From NCBI RefSeq assembly GCF_002252625.1, contig NZ_NQKW01000005.1, positions 1-64,000 of the forward strand: a stretch of DNA of 64,000 nucleotides. Direction: 5' to 3'. Below the pieces are notes generated by a model. That model did not search any database and was not told the DNA's origin. It saw nothing but the letters and a program-made list of their open reading frames with translations. The stretch is from Synechococcus sp. 1G10. Lineage in GTDB: Bacteria; Cyanobacteriota; Cyanobacteriia; PCC-6307; Cyanobiaceae. Both the position numbers and the translations under genes were made by a program. Below, piece by piece: positions 1-8,804 of the stretch; position 1 is the stretch's first letter, and every line of letters begins with the position of its first letter.

Positions 1-1
1 T

Positions 2-76
2 GGCCTGATGGCCGTGGCGCATGACATCAGCCGAATGCTTGGCTGGGTCGGCATCAGCCTGGCGGAGACGGGATGA
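2..76 (+). CDS. 3' end of an unidentified gene
   Basis: Of the three forward frames, only this one is open from the window edge; it ends at TGA 74-76 after 24 residues (ends GISLAETG). The first and third frames stop within 25 bases. Too little is left to recognise a family. It could also be chance, since the fragment is short. Confidence 0.3.
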   Translation, partial: GLMAVAHDISRMLGWVGISLAETG

Positions 77-222
77 ATGTACTTTCAGTCAGCCCTGTGT
101 CCATGGGAGAACCTGGACAACCAAATTGACACTGGGCGTCGGCGCATAGCCCCAGCGCCACAACTAAATTTACCAAGCATTGCGAAGAAATACTTCAAAG
201 TTCTGCCAGCTTAAAATCCAAC

Positions 223-231
223 TGCTATGCT
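223..231 (+). promoter_or_regulatory. possible extended -10 promoter of the RTX gene
   Basis: TGCTATGCT fits an extended -10 (TGn plus TATGCT) 33 nt before the RTX start codon, in an AT-rich stretch. There is no clear -35. The same 9-mer stands just before the wzm gene at 2372-2380, but it also occurs inside wzt coding sequence near 3848, so the match is suggestive only. The rest of 77-263 shows nothing else. Confidence 0.3.
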
Positions 232-263
232 CTAAAGAAAATAAGATGATTTGAGGAACAGTT

Positions 264-1103
264 ATGGCCCAAATTACAGCTAATAAGGCTCTTGATATGC
301 GGCCTCCAGGCCAAAACCAGGGTGATTTTGAGGCGCCAGACCTTGCCACACTTACTCCAAACATCGTACCCATTGCATCTGTCCTTTCAGGCATCACTCC
401 CATTGGCTTGAACCTCCAGGAGGTCTATGGAACATTCAATATTCCCAGCATCTTCCTTGGCAATTTTTCTACTTCAACCATTACTGGCGCCAAGCAGTTC
501 GCAGGATCAACAAACGTCACAGCAGTAGAATATGAGATTTCAGGGATCAACATTCGAGGAGATGTCTTCAAAGCAGCCTTAGAATCCGCGAATCCCTATG
601 GCTTGGTCGTAGACACACTTAGTGGTGCAGACATAATCATAGGCTCAGTTGATAAAGATCAGCTGCTGGGCTATGAGGGCGATGATAGTATCTATGGCGG
701 CCAAGGGAACGATGAGTTAACCGGTGGTGGCGGCAAGGATTTCATTCGGGCCGGGACTGGCAATGACACATTGCAAGGAGGAGGAGCCGATGATTGGCTC
801 AAGGGTGGCAAAGGAGATGACATCCTTGAAGGTGGAGAAGGTTCTGATACTTTCGTGTGGTCTGGGAATGATGACACAGTAAAAGACTTCAGGCTAACCG
901 AAGAAGGGGCTTTCAAAAGGGATTTCATTGAGATCAGGAGCGACATCAATTTCGCCTTTGCCGACAACGGAGCGAATGTCGTAGTTACGATGGATCCGAC
1001 CGGAAACTTCATAGGAGGCACTTTTACCCTCCTTGACGTGGATTTTGCAGCTTTTACTACGGCAACCCTTACTCCGGCGACATCCCCTTTTGTGATTGTC
1101 TAA
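264..1103 (+). CDS. RTX-type calcium-binding protein
   Basis: 279 aa. Residues about 121-197 carry glycine/aspartate nonapeptide repeats of the RTX (hemolysin-type) kind, for example GYEGDDSIYGGQGNDELTGG, GTGNDTLQGG and GKGDDILEGG, which fold as a calcium-filled beta roll. RTX proteins usually leave the cell by type I secretion using an uncleaved C-terminal signal; there is no N-terminal signal peptide here, consistent with that. The first 120 residues match no domain I recognise. The start is supported by GAGGA at 253-257, 6 nt before ATG. Base composition is more AT-rich than the core genes. The stop codon sits directly against the left end of an IS256-type element. Function could be surface, adhesive or toxin-like; the sequence does not decide. 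Confidence 0.8.
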   Translation: MAQITANKALDMRPPGQNQGDFEAPDLATLTPNIVPIASVLSGITPIGLNLQEVYGTFNIPSIFLGNFSTSTITGAKQFAGSTNVTAVEYEISGINIRGDVFKAALESANPYGLVVDTLSGADIIIGSVDKDQLLGYEGDDSIYGGQGNDELTGGGGKDFIRAGTGNDTLQGGGADDWLKGGKGDDILEGGEGSDTFVWSGNDDTVKDFRLTEEGAFKRDFIEIRSDINFAFADNGANVVVTMDPTGNFIGGTFTLLDVDFAAFTTATLTPATSPFVIV

Positions 1104-2298
1104 GAGCCTGTTGCGATAGCTCAGCGCTTGTGCTCTCCACAGGGTGGAATCACGTGTTGTCATTCCTGAGGTGCAGTTGCGCCTCGTTTCTCCACCATTA
1201 ATCCAGGCGATTTACTTGTCAAGTCTTTCGCGTGGAGAATAGCTTTGTTGTTGGCGTTCGCCGCTTTGTGTGTCGCTGTTGTGGCTGTAGCGGCCCCCGA
1301 GCGGTGATCGAGGCCTGAGTGTGGGCTCTTTTCCAGGCCGTCCTGCCGAGCTGGTAGTGCCTCCAGGGTTGGAATGGCAGCCATGCTGTCGGCTGAGAAC
1401 ATGCGCCGGCCCTCCAGCTGCCAGTGCTCGTCCTGCTCCAGCAGCACCGCACCCACCAGACGCGTGATGGCCGCGTCATTCGGAAAGATACCGACGACGC
1501 GGGTGCTGCGTTTGACCTCCTCATTGACGCGCTCGATCAGGTTGGTGCTCCAGACTTTTTTCCAGGGCTGCTGCGGGAAGTGGCGGAACGCCAGCACGTC
1601 CTCCCTAGCCCCTGCCATCAGCTCAGATGCCTTGGGGAAGCGTTCAGCCAGTGAGGCGGCCAGGTCATCCCAGCGCTCCACCAGGCCAACGGCGCCCTCC
1701 TGGCTGATCACCGAGCGCAGGGCAGCCGTGACCATGCCCTGGTGGGCCTTGGGTACCCGCTGCAGCGGGTTCCTGGCGTAGGCGGAAGCCTTCCGCGAAG
1801 CGGTGATGAACGGCGGCAGCGCTGCCAGCAGCAGCCCTGGAACATGCAGCGGATGGCCTTGGTCAGGCCCACGTGTGCGTCGCTGACCACGAGCTTGCCC
1901 CCAGCAAGGCCGCGCTCCTTGAGGGAACCAATCATGGCCTTCCAGAAGCCCTCGCTTTCGCTGTCACCCACTTGTAGTCCGAGCAGCTCACGGCGGCCGT
2001 CGGCATTGACGCCCATGGCGATCGGCGCCGAGCACGGCGGCCACCTCGAGCTCAATCAGCTGCTGTAGGCCGTGGCGCACCAGCTCAGGGATCAGCTCCC
2101 CAGCGCTGCTGCCATCCAGTAGCGACGCCAGGACTGAGGGCCAGAATTCGGCATGGCATGGTTCGTCTGGTCTGAGGTGGTACTCGAACCAGGGAAACGT
2201 TCCTACCCCCCCTTGCAACGACTGGCGTCTGGGATGTGCGCAAATCTCCGGGAAGTCACACCCGGCGACCCTTTGCCCGTTCAGCAATCGATAGGCTC
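1104..2298 (-). mobile_element. decayed IS256-family insertion sequence
   Basis: The element is defined by a broken IS256-type (mutator-like) transposase. Imperfect terminal inverted repeats are visible: GAGCCTGTTGCGATAGCTCA at 1104-1123 and, on the other strand from 2298, GAGCCTATCGATTGCTGA, which align with one 2-nt gap and few mismatches. No target duplication is evident next to these ends (TTGTCTAA against AGTGAAAG), so the boundaries are provisional. With an internally deleted transposase the copy should be unable to move by itself. Confidence 0.65.
1160..2287 (-). pseudogene. IS256-family transposase, internally deleted and frameshifted
   Basis: Three pieces in different frames make up the remains. 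The N-terminal piece (about 2287-2020) reads GLQQLIELEVAAVLGADRH. The middle piece (about 2042-1830) reads GVNADGRRELLGLQVGDSES and the DAHVGLTKAI region around a catalytic Asp. The C-terminal piece (about 1780-1160) reads NLIERVNEEVKRSTRVVGIF, typical of IS256 transposases, including the conserved Glu region. The stretch between the LGADRH region and the DATY region with the first catalytic Asp is missing, and a further insertion near 1785-1815 shifts the frame. The C-terminus runs past the usual family end. Not functional. Confidence 0.85.
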
Positions 2299-2371
2299 AG
2301 TGAAAGGGAAAACGCGCCCGCTCAGGCGGCTATTCCGCAAACTCCTAACCAAGACTGGTCATCAGTTCCTT

Positions 2372-2380
2372 TGCTATGCT
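2372..2380 (+). promoter_or_regulatory. possible extended -10 promoter of wzm
   Basis: TGCTATGCT ends 5 nt before the wzm ATG. If used, transcription would start at or next to the start codon and give a leaderless message, which would fit the lack of a well-placed ribosome site (the only purine run, GAGG, is 1 nt from ATG). Sequence inspection only. Confidence 0.3.
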
Positions 2381-2385
2381 GAGGC

Positions 2386-3192
2386 ATGATTAAGCTCCGA
2401 TCAATTCTGTCTTTAGGAAAGGCCTTTGAGCTCATCAGCATCTTGGCCAATAGAGATTTTGAAACGACCTACAAAGGCTCCCTGCTTGGCCTTGGCTGGA
2501 GCATTGCCCAGCCTGTCATCATGCTTGCAATCTATACTTTTGTTTTCAGTGTTGTTTTCCAGTCGCGGTGGGGCTCTTTGGGGGGTAATGACAAGACGAG
2601 TTTTGCCGTGAATCTATTCGTTGGGCTCATATGCTTCGAGCTCTTCTCCGAGTGTGCCAATGAGTCGCCAGGCCTTATCGTGAGCAACCCTAACTATGTT
2701 ACGAAACTTAGGTTTCCTCTTGAGGCCCTTGGAGCCGCCAAGGTGCTGACATCTCTCTACAAAGCCCTGATCAGTCTCGGTGTATTGTTCCTTTTCCTGA
2801 TAGTAACAGGTCATGGAATAAAGATGACTAGTCTTTTTCTTCCGTTGGTCTGGCTACCTTTGATTTGCTTCACTTTGGGCACTTCTTGGCTCCTAGCGGC
2901 AGCAGGGGTTTACATTCGAGACTCTCAACAAGTCATTAGCCTCTTGACGACAGCACTAGTGTTTATGAGTGGTGTCTTTTATCCAATTGATACATTGCCT
3001 GATCAGTGGCAAGGTCTATTCGCGCTTAATCCATTAGTTACAATAATAAACCAGGCTCGAGCTGTTATTATAATCGGAAAACTCCCTGACTTAGTTACAC
3101 TCCTCGTTGCTACGACAGCATCTATACTTTTTATGGAGCTCTCGTTCAGAGGCTTCAAGAGGGCTAGTTACAGTTTTGCTGACGTACTCTAA
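2386..3192 (+). CDS. wzm: ABC-2 type polysaccharide export permease (Wzm-like)
   Basis: 268 aa inner-membrane protein with about six hydrophobic segments. Near the N-terminus it has the hallmark of the Wzm/TagG export permeases, RDFETTYKGSLLGLGWSIAQP, and further on the FYPIDTLPDQW-type loop after the fifth helix (MSGVFYP). Family role: it forms the channel that moves lipid-linked O-antigen or similar glycans across the inner membrane, powered by the ATPase encoded 92 nt downstream. Genes on either side are an RTX protein, a kinase-like protein and glycosyltransferases, so it belongs to a surface-glycan island. AT-rich like its neighbour. The start is the first ATG in frame and could be leaderless. 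Confidence 0.9.
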   Translation: MIKLRSILSLGKAFELISILANRDFETTYKGSLLGLGWSIAQPVIMLAIYTFVFSVVFQSRWGSLGGNDKTSFAVNLFVGLICFELFSECANESPGLIVSNPNYVTKLRFPLEALGAAKVLTSLYKALISLGVLFLFLIVTGHGIKMTSLFLPLVWLPLICFTLGTSWLLAAAGVYIRDSQQVISLLTTALVFMSGVFYPIDTLPDQWQGLFALNPLVTIINQARAVIIIGKLPDLVTLLVATTASILFMELSFRGFKRASYSFADVL

Positions 3193-3284
3193 ATCGTAAG
3201 ATGTCCAAGATAAAAAGTCACTCCCTTGTGGTTAGCCTTAGTGATTAACTGATTTCGGCCAAAAGTCATCCTCCTCCATTTAGC

Positions 3285-4658
3285 ATGTCAGAAAGAAATC
3301 ACAAGATCGCAATCAGAGTCGAGCAAGTATCAAAGTGTTACCATATCTACAATAAGCCGAGCGATCGAATACTCCAGGCATTGAGGCCTAACAAAAGTCG
3401 CTACCGCGAATTCTGGGCACTGCGAGATATTAATTTTGAACTTGAAAAGGGAAAGACTCTAGGGATTATTGGGAAGAATGGATCGGGGAAAAGCACATTA
3501 CTTCAGATTCTCTGTCAGACAATCAGGCCTACCACGGGACATGTTATCACTCAAGGACGTATTGGAGCCTTGCTTGAGCTGGGCAGCGGCTTTAATCCGG
3601 AGTTTACAGGATTAGAGAACATTTTCCTGAATGCAGCTCTTCTTGGCATCAGAAAGCAGGAGGTTCAAGCGAGTCTCGATAAGATTCTTGCATTTGCAGA
3701 TATTGGTGACTTCGTCCGGCAGCCGGTTAAGTTGTACTCTAGTGGTATGGCTATGCGACTGGCTTTTGCGGTACAAACAAATCTAAAGCCTGATGTTTTG
3801 ATCATTGATGAAGCACTCGCCGTTGGCGATGAGATGTTCCAGAAGAAATGCTATGCTCATATTGAAAGGATGAAGGAGCAAGGAACTTCAATCCTGCTCG
3901 TAACGCATAGCTGCCCTCAGATTGTTCAACACTGTGATTCGACATTGTTGCTGCATAGAGGTAGCCAGCGGCTGATTGGAACGCCGCGTGACGTAACTAT
4001 TGTGTACCAACGAGTAAGTCGCGTTCCAGACGCTCAATGGGATGAAGTGATTGCAGGAACGCTTCGACGCTTGCATCGAGCGGATGACAGCTCTAAATAC
4101 AATGACCTCCAGACTGAACCAGGGAACGTCCAGTCGCTACCCGACGTAGGCACCTCAGAGTCTGAGGCCTATCTCGATGCCAGCCTGATTTCCAAGTCAT
4201 CTGTAGTCTATCCTGACGAAGGAGCGCGTATCGAACAGGTCACAGTCACTGACAACCGAGGCTGTATTGTTAATACGCTTCCCTGCGGCACAGACTTCTC
4301 GATCCAAGTTGTGTATTTCTTTGATGAGGCCGTGACAGATGTGAACTTCGCCTGTCACATCAGTGGACATACGGGCATGAAGATAACAGGTCAGCGGTAT
4401 CCGGCAGTTGGCGAATGTTCTGGCACTTTTGAAGCGACTAGCGAACTTTCGATTACCTATCGATTTAGTGGCAGCCTCCGGCCTGGCACATACTTCGTAG
4501 GAGGTTCGATATGGCAAGAAGGTCCAGATGAAGGACTTCGATACTTGCATCGTATAATTGACTACAAAGCAATCCGAATCTATGATCACGGCAAGCGCTT
4601 TTCGTTTGGTATCTGCGATCTTTCATTGGGGCGGCCGCAGCCGCTAAGAGCTTCCTAA
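3285..4658 (+). CDS. wzt: polysaccharide ABC transporter ATPase with Wzt C-terminal domain
   Basis: 457 aa. Residues 1-245 are the ATPase: Walker A GKNGSGKST at 63-71, signature LYSSGMAMRLAF around 150-161, Walker B VLIIDEALA at 171-179 and switch His in LLVTHS (208). The insert reading GRIGALLELGSGFNPEFTG is typical of the KpsT/Wzt/TagH class. Residues about 300-445 form a beta-rich extra domain of the Wzt_C type, which in O-antigen exporters recognises the finished, end-capped glycan. Length matches extended Wzt proteins rather than short KpsT types. It pairs with the permease upstream. The client glycan cannot be read from sequence. Confidence 0.9.
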   Translation: MSERNHKIAIRVEQVSKCYHIYNKPSDRILQALRPNKSRYREFWALRDINFELEKGKTLGIIGKNGSGKSTLLQILCQTIRPTTGHVITQGRIGALLELGSGFNPEFTGLENIFLNAALLGIRKQEVQASLDKILAFADIGDFVRQPVKLYSSGMAMRLAFAVQTNLKPDVLIIDEALAVGDEMFQKKCYAHIERMKEQGTSILLVTHSCPQIVQHCDSTLLLHRGSQRLIGTPRDVTIVYQRVSRVPDAQWDEVIAGTLRRLHRADDSSKYNDLQTEPGNVQSLPDVGTSESEAYLDASLISKSSVVYPDEGARIEQVTVTDNRGCIVNTLPCGTDFSIQVVYFFDEAVTDVNFACHISGHTGMKITGQRYPAVGECSGTFEATSELSITYRFSGSLRPGTYFVGGSIWQEGPDEGLRYLHRIIDYKAIRIYDHGKRFSFGICDLSLGRPQPLRAS

Positions 4659-5195
4659 GATAAGTATAAATCCTGTTCTGCAGCTGACATGAGCCATTTG
4701 TACCCGTTCAGAGTGAGGTGGGTGCCTTTTCTTGGACAGATTGGCCCCCTTACATCGTTAGCCCAGGGCGGGAGGAACAGGGTTCGGTCTCAGCGTAGAC
4801 CTCATGGGGAGTTCTGCCTCCCAGCCATCGCTGTAGGCACGCAGGTACACCTCCGCATACTTGACGGTGCGCCACAGCCTCTCCACCAAGATGTTGTCGT
4901 AGCAGCGTCTACGACCCGACCAGCTGATCTCAATCTCTTTTTCCTTGAGCCTGCCCACGAAGGCCATAGAGGTGAACTGACAGTGGGGGGCTCATGAAAC
5001 CACTGAAATGGTCATTGATGAGCTTTTCAAGCAGGTGTCCGACAAAGTCAGTCGAAAGCCCAGCTACAATCGTGATAAAACAAGGGACCTGCCTCGCACG
5101 GTGAAACTTTCCAACAAACGCACATACCTCTCAGGATCATTGTCATAGACACCAACAAACAGCTCCCAGCACCCGATCCAGCTACCCTGGCGTCC
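4659..5195. other. gene-poor stretch with IS3-type debris
   Basis: This 537-nt gap holds only the transposase scrap at 4758-4967. The region around 4689-4760 may be the end of that element. 4991-5150 has short open pieces in more than one frame (one reads ETTEMVIDELFKQVSDKVSR) that I do not recognise. No complete gene or RNA is visible. Confidence 0.5.
4758..4967 (-). pseudogene. fragment of an IS3-type DDE transposase
   Basis: About 69 codons on the minus strand. The first part reads EIEISWSGRRRCYDN followed by ILVERLWRTVKYAEVYLRAY, the well-conserved C-terminal part of IS3/IS2-type integrase-core transposases that includes the catalytic Glu of the DDE triad (VERLWR). The reading then breaks up after YSDGWEAEL and the usual RPHSALGG end is lost. 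No start, no N-terminal half: an inactive remnant. Confidence 0.75.
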
Positions 5196-6299
5196 GTGTT
5201 ACGCAGATATTTTCAGGCCGATAGCCTCAGTCTGCAACATTGGGAAGTGCAGGCGTTGTTCTACGCTCAGATCGTGGGAGGCACTGAGGGTCTGTTCCAC
5301 ATAAAAGGTGAGGTCCTTATTGCTGGTGAAAGCCGTTCGTGGACAATGGTCGTCAAGCTGATTGCTGCAGAGAGTGATCCCGCTATAGCGTCGACGTGGT
5401 TCTATGCGCAACGCGAGGCGCTTGCATATAAAAGCTTGATACTTGATACAATGACCGGCGTTCTGTCCGCACCCAAGTGCTACGGCATTACGCTATGTCA
5501 GAATTCTAAGATATGGTTGTGGCTTGAGAATGTCATCGCCGATGAGCCGCCGCTCTGGACAATCAATTGCTATGCAAATGCTGCGTTCGGGCTTGGGGAA
5601 GCAGCCGCGTTGCTCCAGCCACAACTTTTCAAAATTCGCGATACACCGTTAACTTACTCCTTTGCTTCGAGCTGGTGCAAGTACTGGTTTCGCTGGTATG
5701 GCCTTTCGAGCGTCGACTCCGTTAGAAGAATTACTTCAGCACAGAGCTATGTGTCGGCGCGTCAACTACAAAATGTCTTGCAGCTACTGGAGGAGGCTGG
5801 ATCGCTGATTGAGCAGTATCACCTCATGCCACAGACCTTTTGCCACCACGATACCCATCGACTGAACTTAATCATCCAAAAAAAAACAAAACCATTTGCC
5901 CGGATCGTAGCGGTAGATTGGGCACTTGCCGGCCCAGGGCCAGTTGGCGCAGACGCAGCGGATCTTGTATCGGGCAGCCTGCTCAATTTCTGCTTCGACA
6001 TGCAGCAGGCAGAATTCCTCGAACTACAAGTGATGACGCGCTACCTGGATGGGCTGTATTCAACTCAATGGCAAGGTGACCCCAAGAAGGTGGAAGCTGG
6101 CTACCTTCTGCAAACGGTTCTGCGGTTCGAAGCGTTAGTGCCTGTGTGGCTAGCGCACTGGCTCTCTAAGAAAGAGACCGAAGCAACACAGCGTCGTTTC
6201 AATCTCACTGAACAACAGATTGCAGAAACCTGGGTGGCTTTGCTTGACTTCGTGATCGAACGACGAGAAAGACTTGTTCGCCTTCTGCCGCTTCTCTGA
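5196..6299 (+). CDS. aminoglycoside phosphotransferase/choline kinase-fold protein
   Basis: 367 aa. The kinase signature of the APH family is present: the Brenner motif as CHHDTHRLN with catalytic Asp 219 and Asn 224, then VAVDWALAGPGPVGADAADL with the metal-binding Asp 241, and a VVKL lysine at 54 in the N-lobe. Family members phosphorylate small molecules, sugars, choline or antibiotics. In this setting, between a glycan exporter and glycosyltransferases, a sugar or glycan-capping substrate is more likely than drug resistance, but that is inference. The start is GTG 5196; no clear ribosome site, and the frame stays open some way upstream. It is flanked by IS3-type scraps and shares the AT-richer composition of the island. 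Confidence 0.65.
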   Translation: MLRRYFQADSLSLQHWEVQALFYAQIVGGTEGLFHIKGEVLIAGESRSWTMVVKLIAAESDPAIASTWFYAQREALAYKSLILDTMTGVLSAPKCYGITLCQNSKIWLWLENVIADEPPLWTINCYANAAFGLGEAAALLQPQLFKIRDTPLTYSFASSWCKYWFRWYGLSSVDSVRRITSAQSYVSARQLQNVLQLLEEAGSLIEQYHLMPQTFCHHDTHRLNLIIQKKTKPFARIVAVDWALAGPGPVGADAADLVSGSLLNFCFDMQQAEFLELQVMTRYLDGLYSTQWQGDPKKVEAGYLLQTVLRFEALVPVWLAHWLSKKETEATQRRFNLTEQQIAETWVALLDFVIERRERLVRLLPLL

Positions 6300-6379
6300 T
6301 CGTGTAACCACTCCATCTACAGTCTGATACTACAGAGTCCGAGCAAGGTTTTCGTACCGATTCAGGGGCAAAGGTATTG

Positions 6380-6478
6380 GCAAAGCAGCACCGAATCAAG
6401 TATAACGTCTACAGACCGCATTCGGCTCTCCAGGGTCGTACTCCCCCGGAGGTCCTCCAGCAATGGAAAGCGGCTTGA
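6380..6478 (+). pseudogene. C-terminal scrap of an IS3-type transposase
   Basis: Read from 6380 in frame to TGA 6476-6478, the last 32 codons give YNVYRPHSALQGRTPPEVLQ followed by QWKAA, the standard C-terminal end of IS3/IS481-type transposases. Upstream the similarity fades by about 6340. It is opposite in orientation to the fragment at 4758-4967, so the two may be ends of different insertions. The rest of 6300-6578 holds nothing I can support. Confidence 0.75.
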
Positions 6479-6578
6479 TCACCCCATCAGCTCTCATAGG
6501 GACTGGAGCAGCATCGGCAACTTCCGCCCTCTCCATCAGGCACGACGTCTAGCCAGAAAGACCAGGCGCTTCTCCTTC

Positions 6579-8804
6579 GTGCACGTGCGGCCGGTGGCAC
6601 CAGGCCTTCACGATCTGCTCTTCCTGCATCTGCGCCGGCGGGCGGTTGTTGTGCTGCAACGTCTTCGCTCTCAGCCCTTCCAGAGCCTCCAGAGCATCTT
6701 CCGCCGCACGGATACACCGGCTGAGACGCCGGGCGACCCCAGGGTTAGCGTGGTAGTGCCCTGCTACAACCACGCCGCTTACCTTGGCCGGCGACTGGAG
6801 AGCATCGCCCTGCAGACCTACAACAATCTGGAGGTGATTCTTCTCGATGATGCCTCCAGCGACAGCAGCCTGATCCTGCTGCAAGAATTCCAGCGTCAGC
6901 ATCCGGAGATCACCCGGCTGCTGGTCAACGACACCAACTCCGGATCCCCGTTCAGCCAGTGGCGCAAAGGCATCCAGGCCGCCAGCGGAACGTTGATCTG
7001 GATCGCCGAGAGTGACGATTTCTGCGCCCCGGACTTTCTTGAGAAGATCGTGCCATCGTTCCGCAACGAAGGCGTGATGCTGGCCTTTGGCAATACCGAG
7101 TTTGTGAGCGAAGACGGCCAGCAAAAGGTATGGAGCCTCGCGGAATACCTGCCTGAACTGGGTTCGAGGATCTGGGAAAAGCCGTTCGTCGAATCCGCAC
7201 ATCAGCTGGTGCGACGGGTCTGGAACTACAAGAATCTAGTGGTGAATGCCAGTGGCGCGGTCTTTCGACGGGTGGAGGGATTGCCCCTGCTGGAGGATCC
7301 AGCCTGGCTGGGCCTGAGGATGTGCGGCGACTGGTATTTCTATCTTCACCTTGTGCGAGCCGGCCTCGCGGCCTACTGCCCTGAGGCCATCAACTACTAC
7401 CGTCAACATCCCAGCAACACTTCTGTATCCCTTCATGGGAGCGAACGCGATTTGCAGGAACACGTCCTTCTTGCTGAAACTGCCATAAGTCTCTATGCAC
7501 TGAGCCCGAAGCACCGCGCGCACCTTCAACGCTCCCTGATCCACCGTTGGGAGCACCATCGCAGGGAGCCCATCCCAGGTTCACTTCAAGCCGGCATCGA
7601 AGCCTTGAGCATCCACCCGGCGGCGCCAGAAGCAGGCGAGATGGAAAGTGCTCGATTGCCCAACGTGATGATCGCAACCTATGCACTGATCCCCGGCGGG
7701 GGAGAAATCCTACCGATCCGTCTGGCCAACATGCTCCACCAAGCCGGCTATGCGGTGACTCTGCTTAATTGTCGGCAATATCCCACCAATTGGGGCATTC
7801 GTTCAATGCTGCTGCCTGGCATTCCATTAATGGAACTGGAATCCCTGGAGAGCATGTCGATTCTGATTCAGAACCTGGGCATCGAAATTCTCCACACCCA
7901 CCATGCCTGGGTGGATGTCACCTTTTGCGAGCTGCTGCAAGGGCTCTGTGAGGTGCGGCACGTGGTAACTTCCCACGGAATGTACGACACCCTGGGCTCT
8001 GGGCGCTTGCGGGAACTGAGGGGCCTGCTGGGCCCCTGGCTGGACCAGGCTACTTATGTTGCCGAAAGAAACAAGCCGGCACTGCTGGAACTGGGCATCG
8101 CTCCAGAGCGTCTCACCAAGATCCCCAATGCAGTGGACGACATGCCGATCACCCCCGTGCCGCGGGGGCGTCTTGGCCTGGCCGATGACGCCTTCGTGAT
8201 CTGCCTAGTGAGCCGTGCCATCCGTGAAAAGGGCTGGGAAGAAGCAATTGAGGCCGTAAGTCTCGCCCGGGCGGGCACCAGCCGCGACGTGCAGTTGCTG
8301 ATCATCGGCGAGGGACCCGAGCGTCATCGCCTGCGAGCCCACGCCGATACCCCCTGGCTTCACTTTCTGGGCCTGCAGCCCAACAGCCGGGATTTCTTCG
8401 CCACGGCAGATCTCGGCATCCTTCCCAGCTTCTTCGCAGGGGAAAGCCAACCCCTGACCCTGATCGAATGCCTGGCGGCCGGCACGCCCTATCTCGCCTC
8501 CGACATCGGTGAGATTGCCAGCATGCTGGCAACGCCACAAGGCAGTGCCGGCTGCACGATTCCCCTGATTCAGGGCCGTGTTCCAATAGAGGCTTTCGCG
8601 AAGGCAATCCTCGCCTACGTGGAGAATCCACAGTTGCTCTGGCACCACCGCCAGCTCGTGCCGCTGGCGGCAGGAAAGTTCAGCGCCCAGGCAATGCTGG
8701 CTGCCTACAGACGGGTCTACGCCAAGGCATTGGCGCAGCCGGTCTCGTCCCTCCAACAACCAAAATCAACGCCACCTAAATCCCCAGGTGCGAAAGTATA
8801 TTGA
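6579..8804 (+). CDS. two-domain glycosyltransferase (GT2 fused to GT4)
   Basis: 741 aa. Residues about 54-300 are a GT-A family 2 domain: VSVVVPCYNHAAYLGRRLES, then LLDDASSDSS with the nucleotide-binding Asp pair and a later WIAESDD acceptor Asp region. Residues about 365-725 are a GT-B family 4 domain: HTHHAWVD, then SRAIREKGWEEAIEA, GEGPERHRL and PSFFAGESQPLTLIECLAAG containing the E-x7-E type donor site. Such fusions build surface polysaccharide by adding two sugars. The start is uncertain: GTG 6579 is used here, no ribosome site is seen, and the frame stays open upstream into the IS3 scrap, so the native N-terminus may be lost. Its 3' end overlaps the convergent GT2 gene by 39 nt. Confidence 0.85.
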   Translation: MHVRPVAPGLHDLLFLHLRRRAVVVLQRLRSQPFQSLQSIFRRTDTPAETPGDPRVSVVVPCYNHAAYLGRRLESIALQTYNNLEVILLDDASSDSSLILLQEFQRQHPEITRLLVNDTNSGSPFSQWRKGIQAASGTLIWIAESDDFCAPDFLEKIVPSFRNEGVMLAFGNTEFVSEDGQQKVWSLAEYLPELGSRIWEKPFVESAHQLVRRVWNYKNLVVNASGAVFRRVEGLPLLEDPAWLGLRMCGDWYFYLHLVRAGLAAYCPEAINYYRQHPSNTSVSLHGSERDLQEHVLLAETAISLYALSPKHRAHLQRSLIHRWEHHRREPIPGSLQAGIEALSIHPAAPEAGEMESARLPNVMIATYALIPGGGEILPIRLANMLHQAGYAVTLLNCRQYPTNWGIRSMLLPGIPLMELESLESMSILIQNLGIEILHTHHAWVDVTFCELLQGLCEVRHVVTSHGMYDTLGSGRLRELRGLLGPWLDQATYVAERNKPALLELGIAPERLTKIPNAVDDMPITPVPRGRLGLADDAFVICLVSRAIREKGWEEAIEAVSLARAGTSRDVQLLIIGEGPERHRLRAHADTPWLHFLGLQPNSRDFFATADLGILPSFFAGESQPLTLIECLAAGTPYLASDIGEIASMLATPQGSAGCTIPLIQGRVPIEAFAKAILAYVENPQLLWHHRQLVPLAAGKFSAQAMLAAYRRVYAKALAQPVSSLQQPKSTPPKSPGAKVY

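Noticed and set aside
5196-6299. Antibiotic-resistance phosphotransferase
   Set aside because: Only the general kinase-fold motifs match; context is surface-glycan genes, so drug resistance is not supported.
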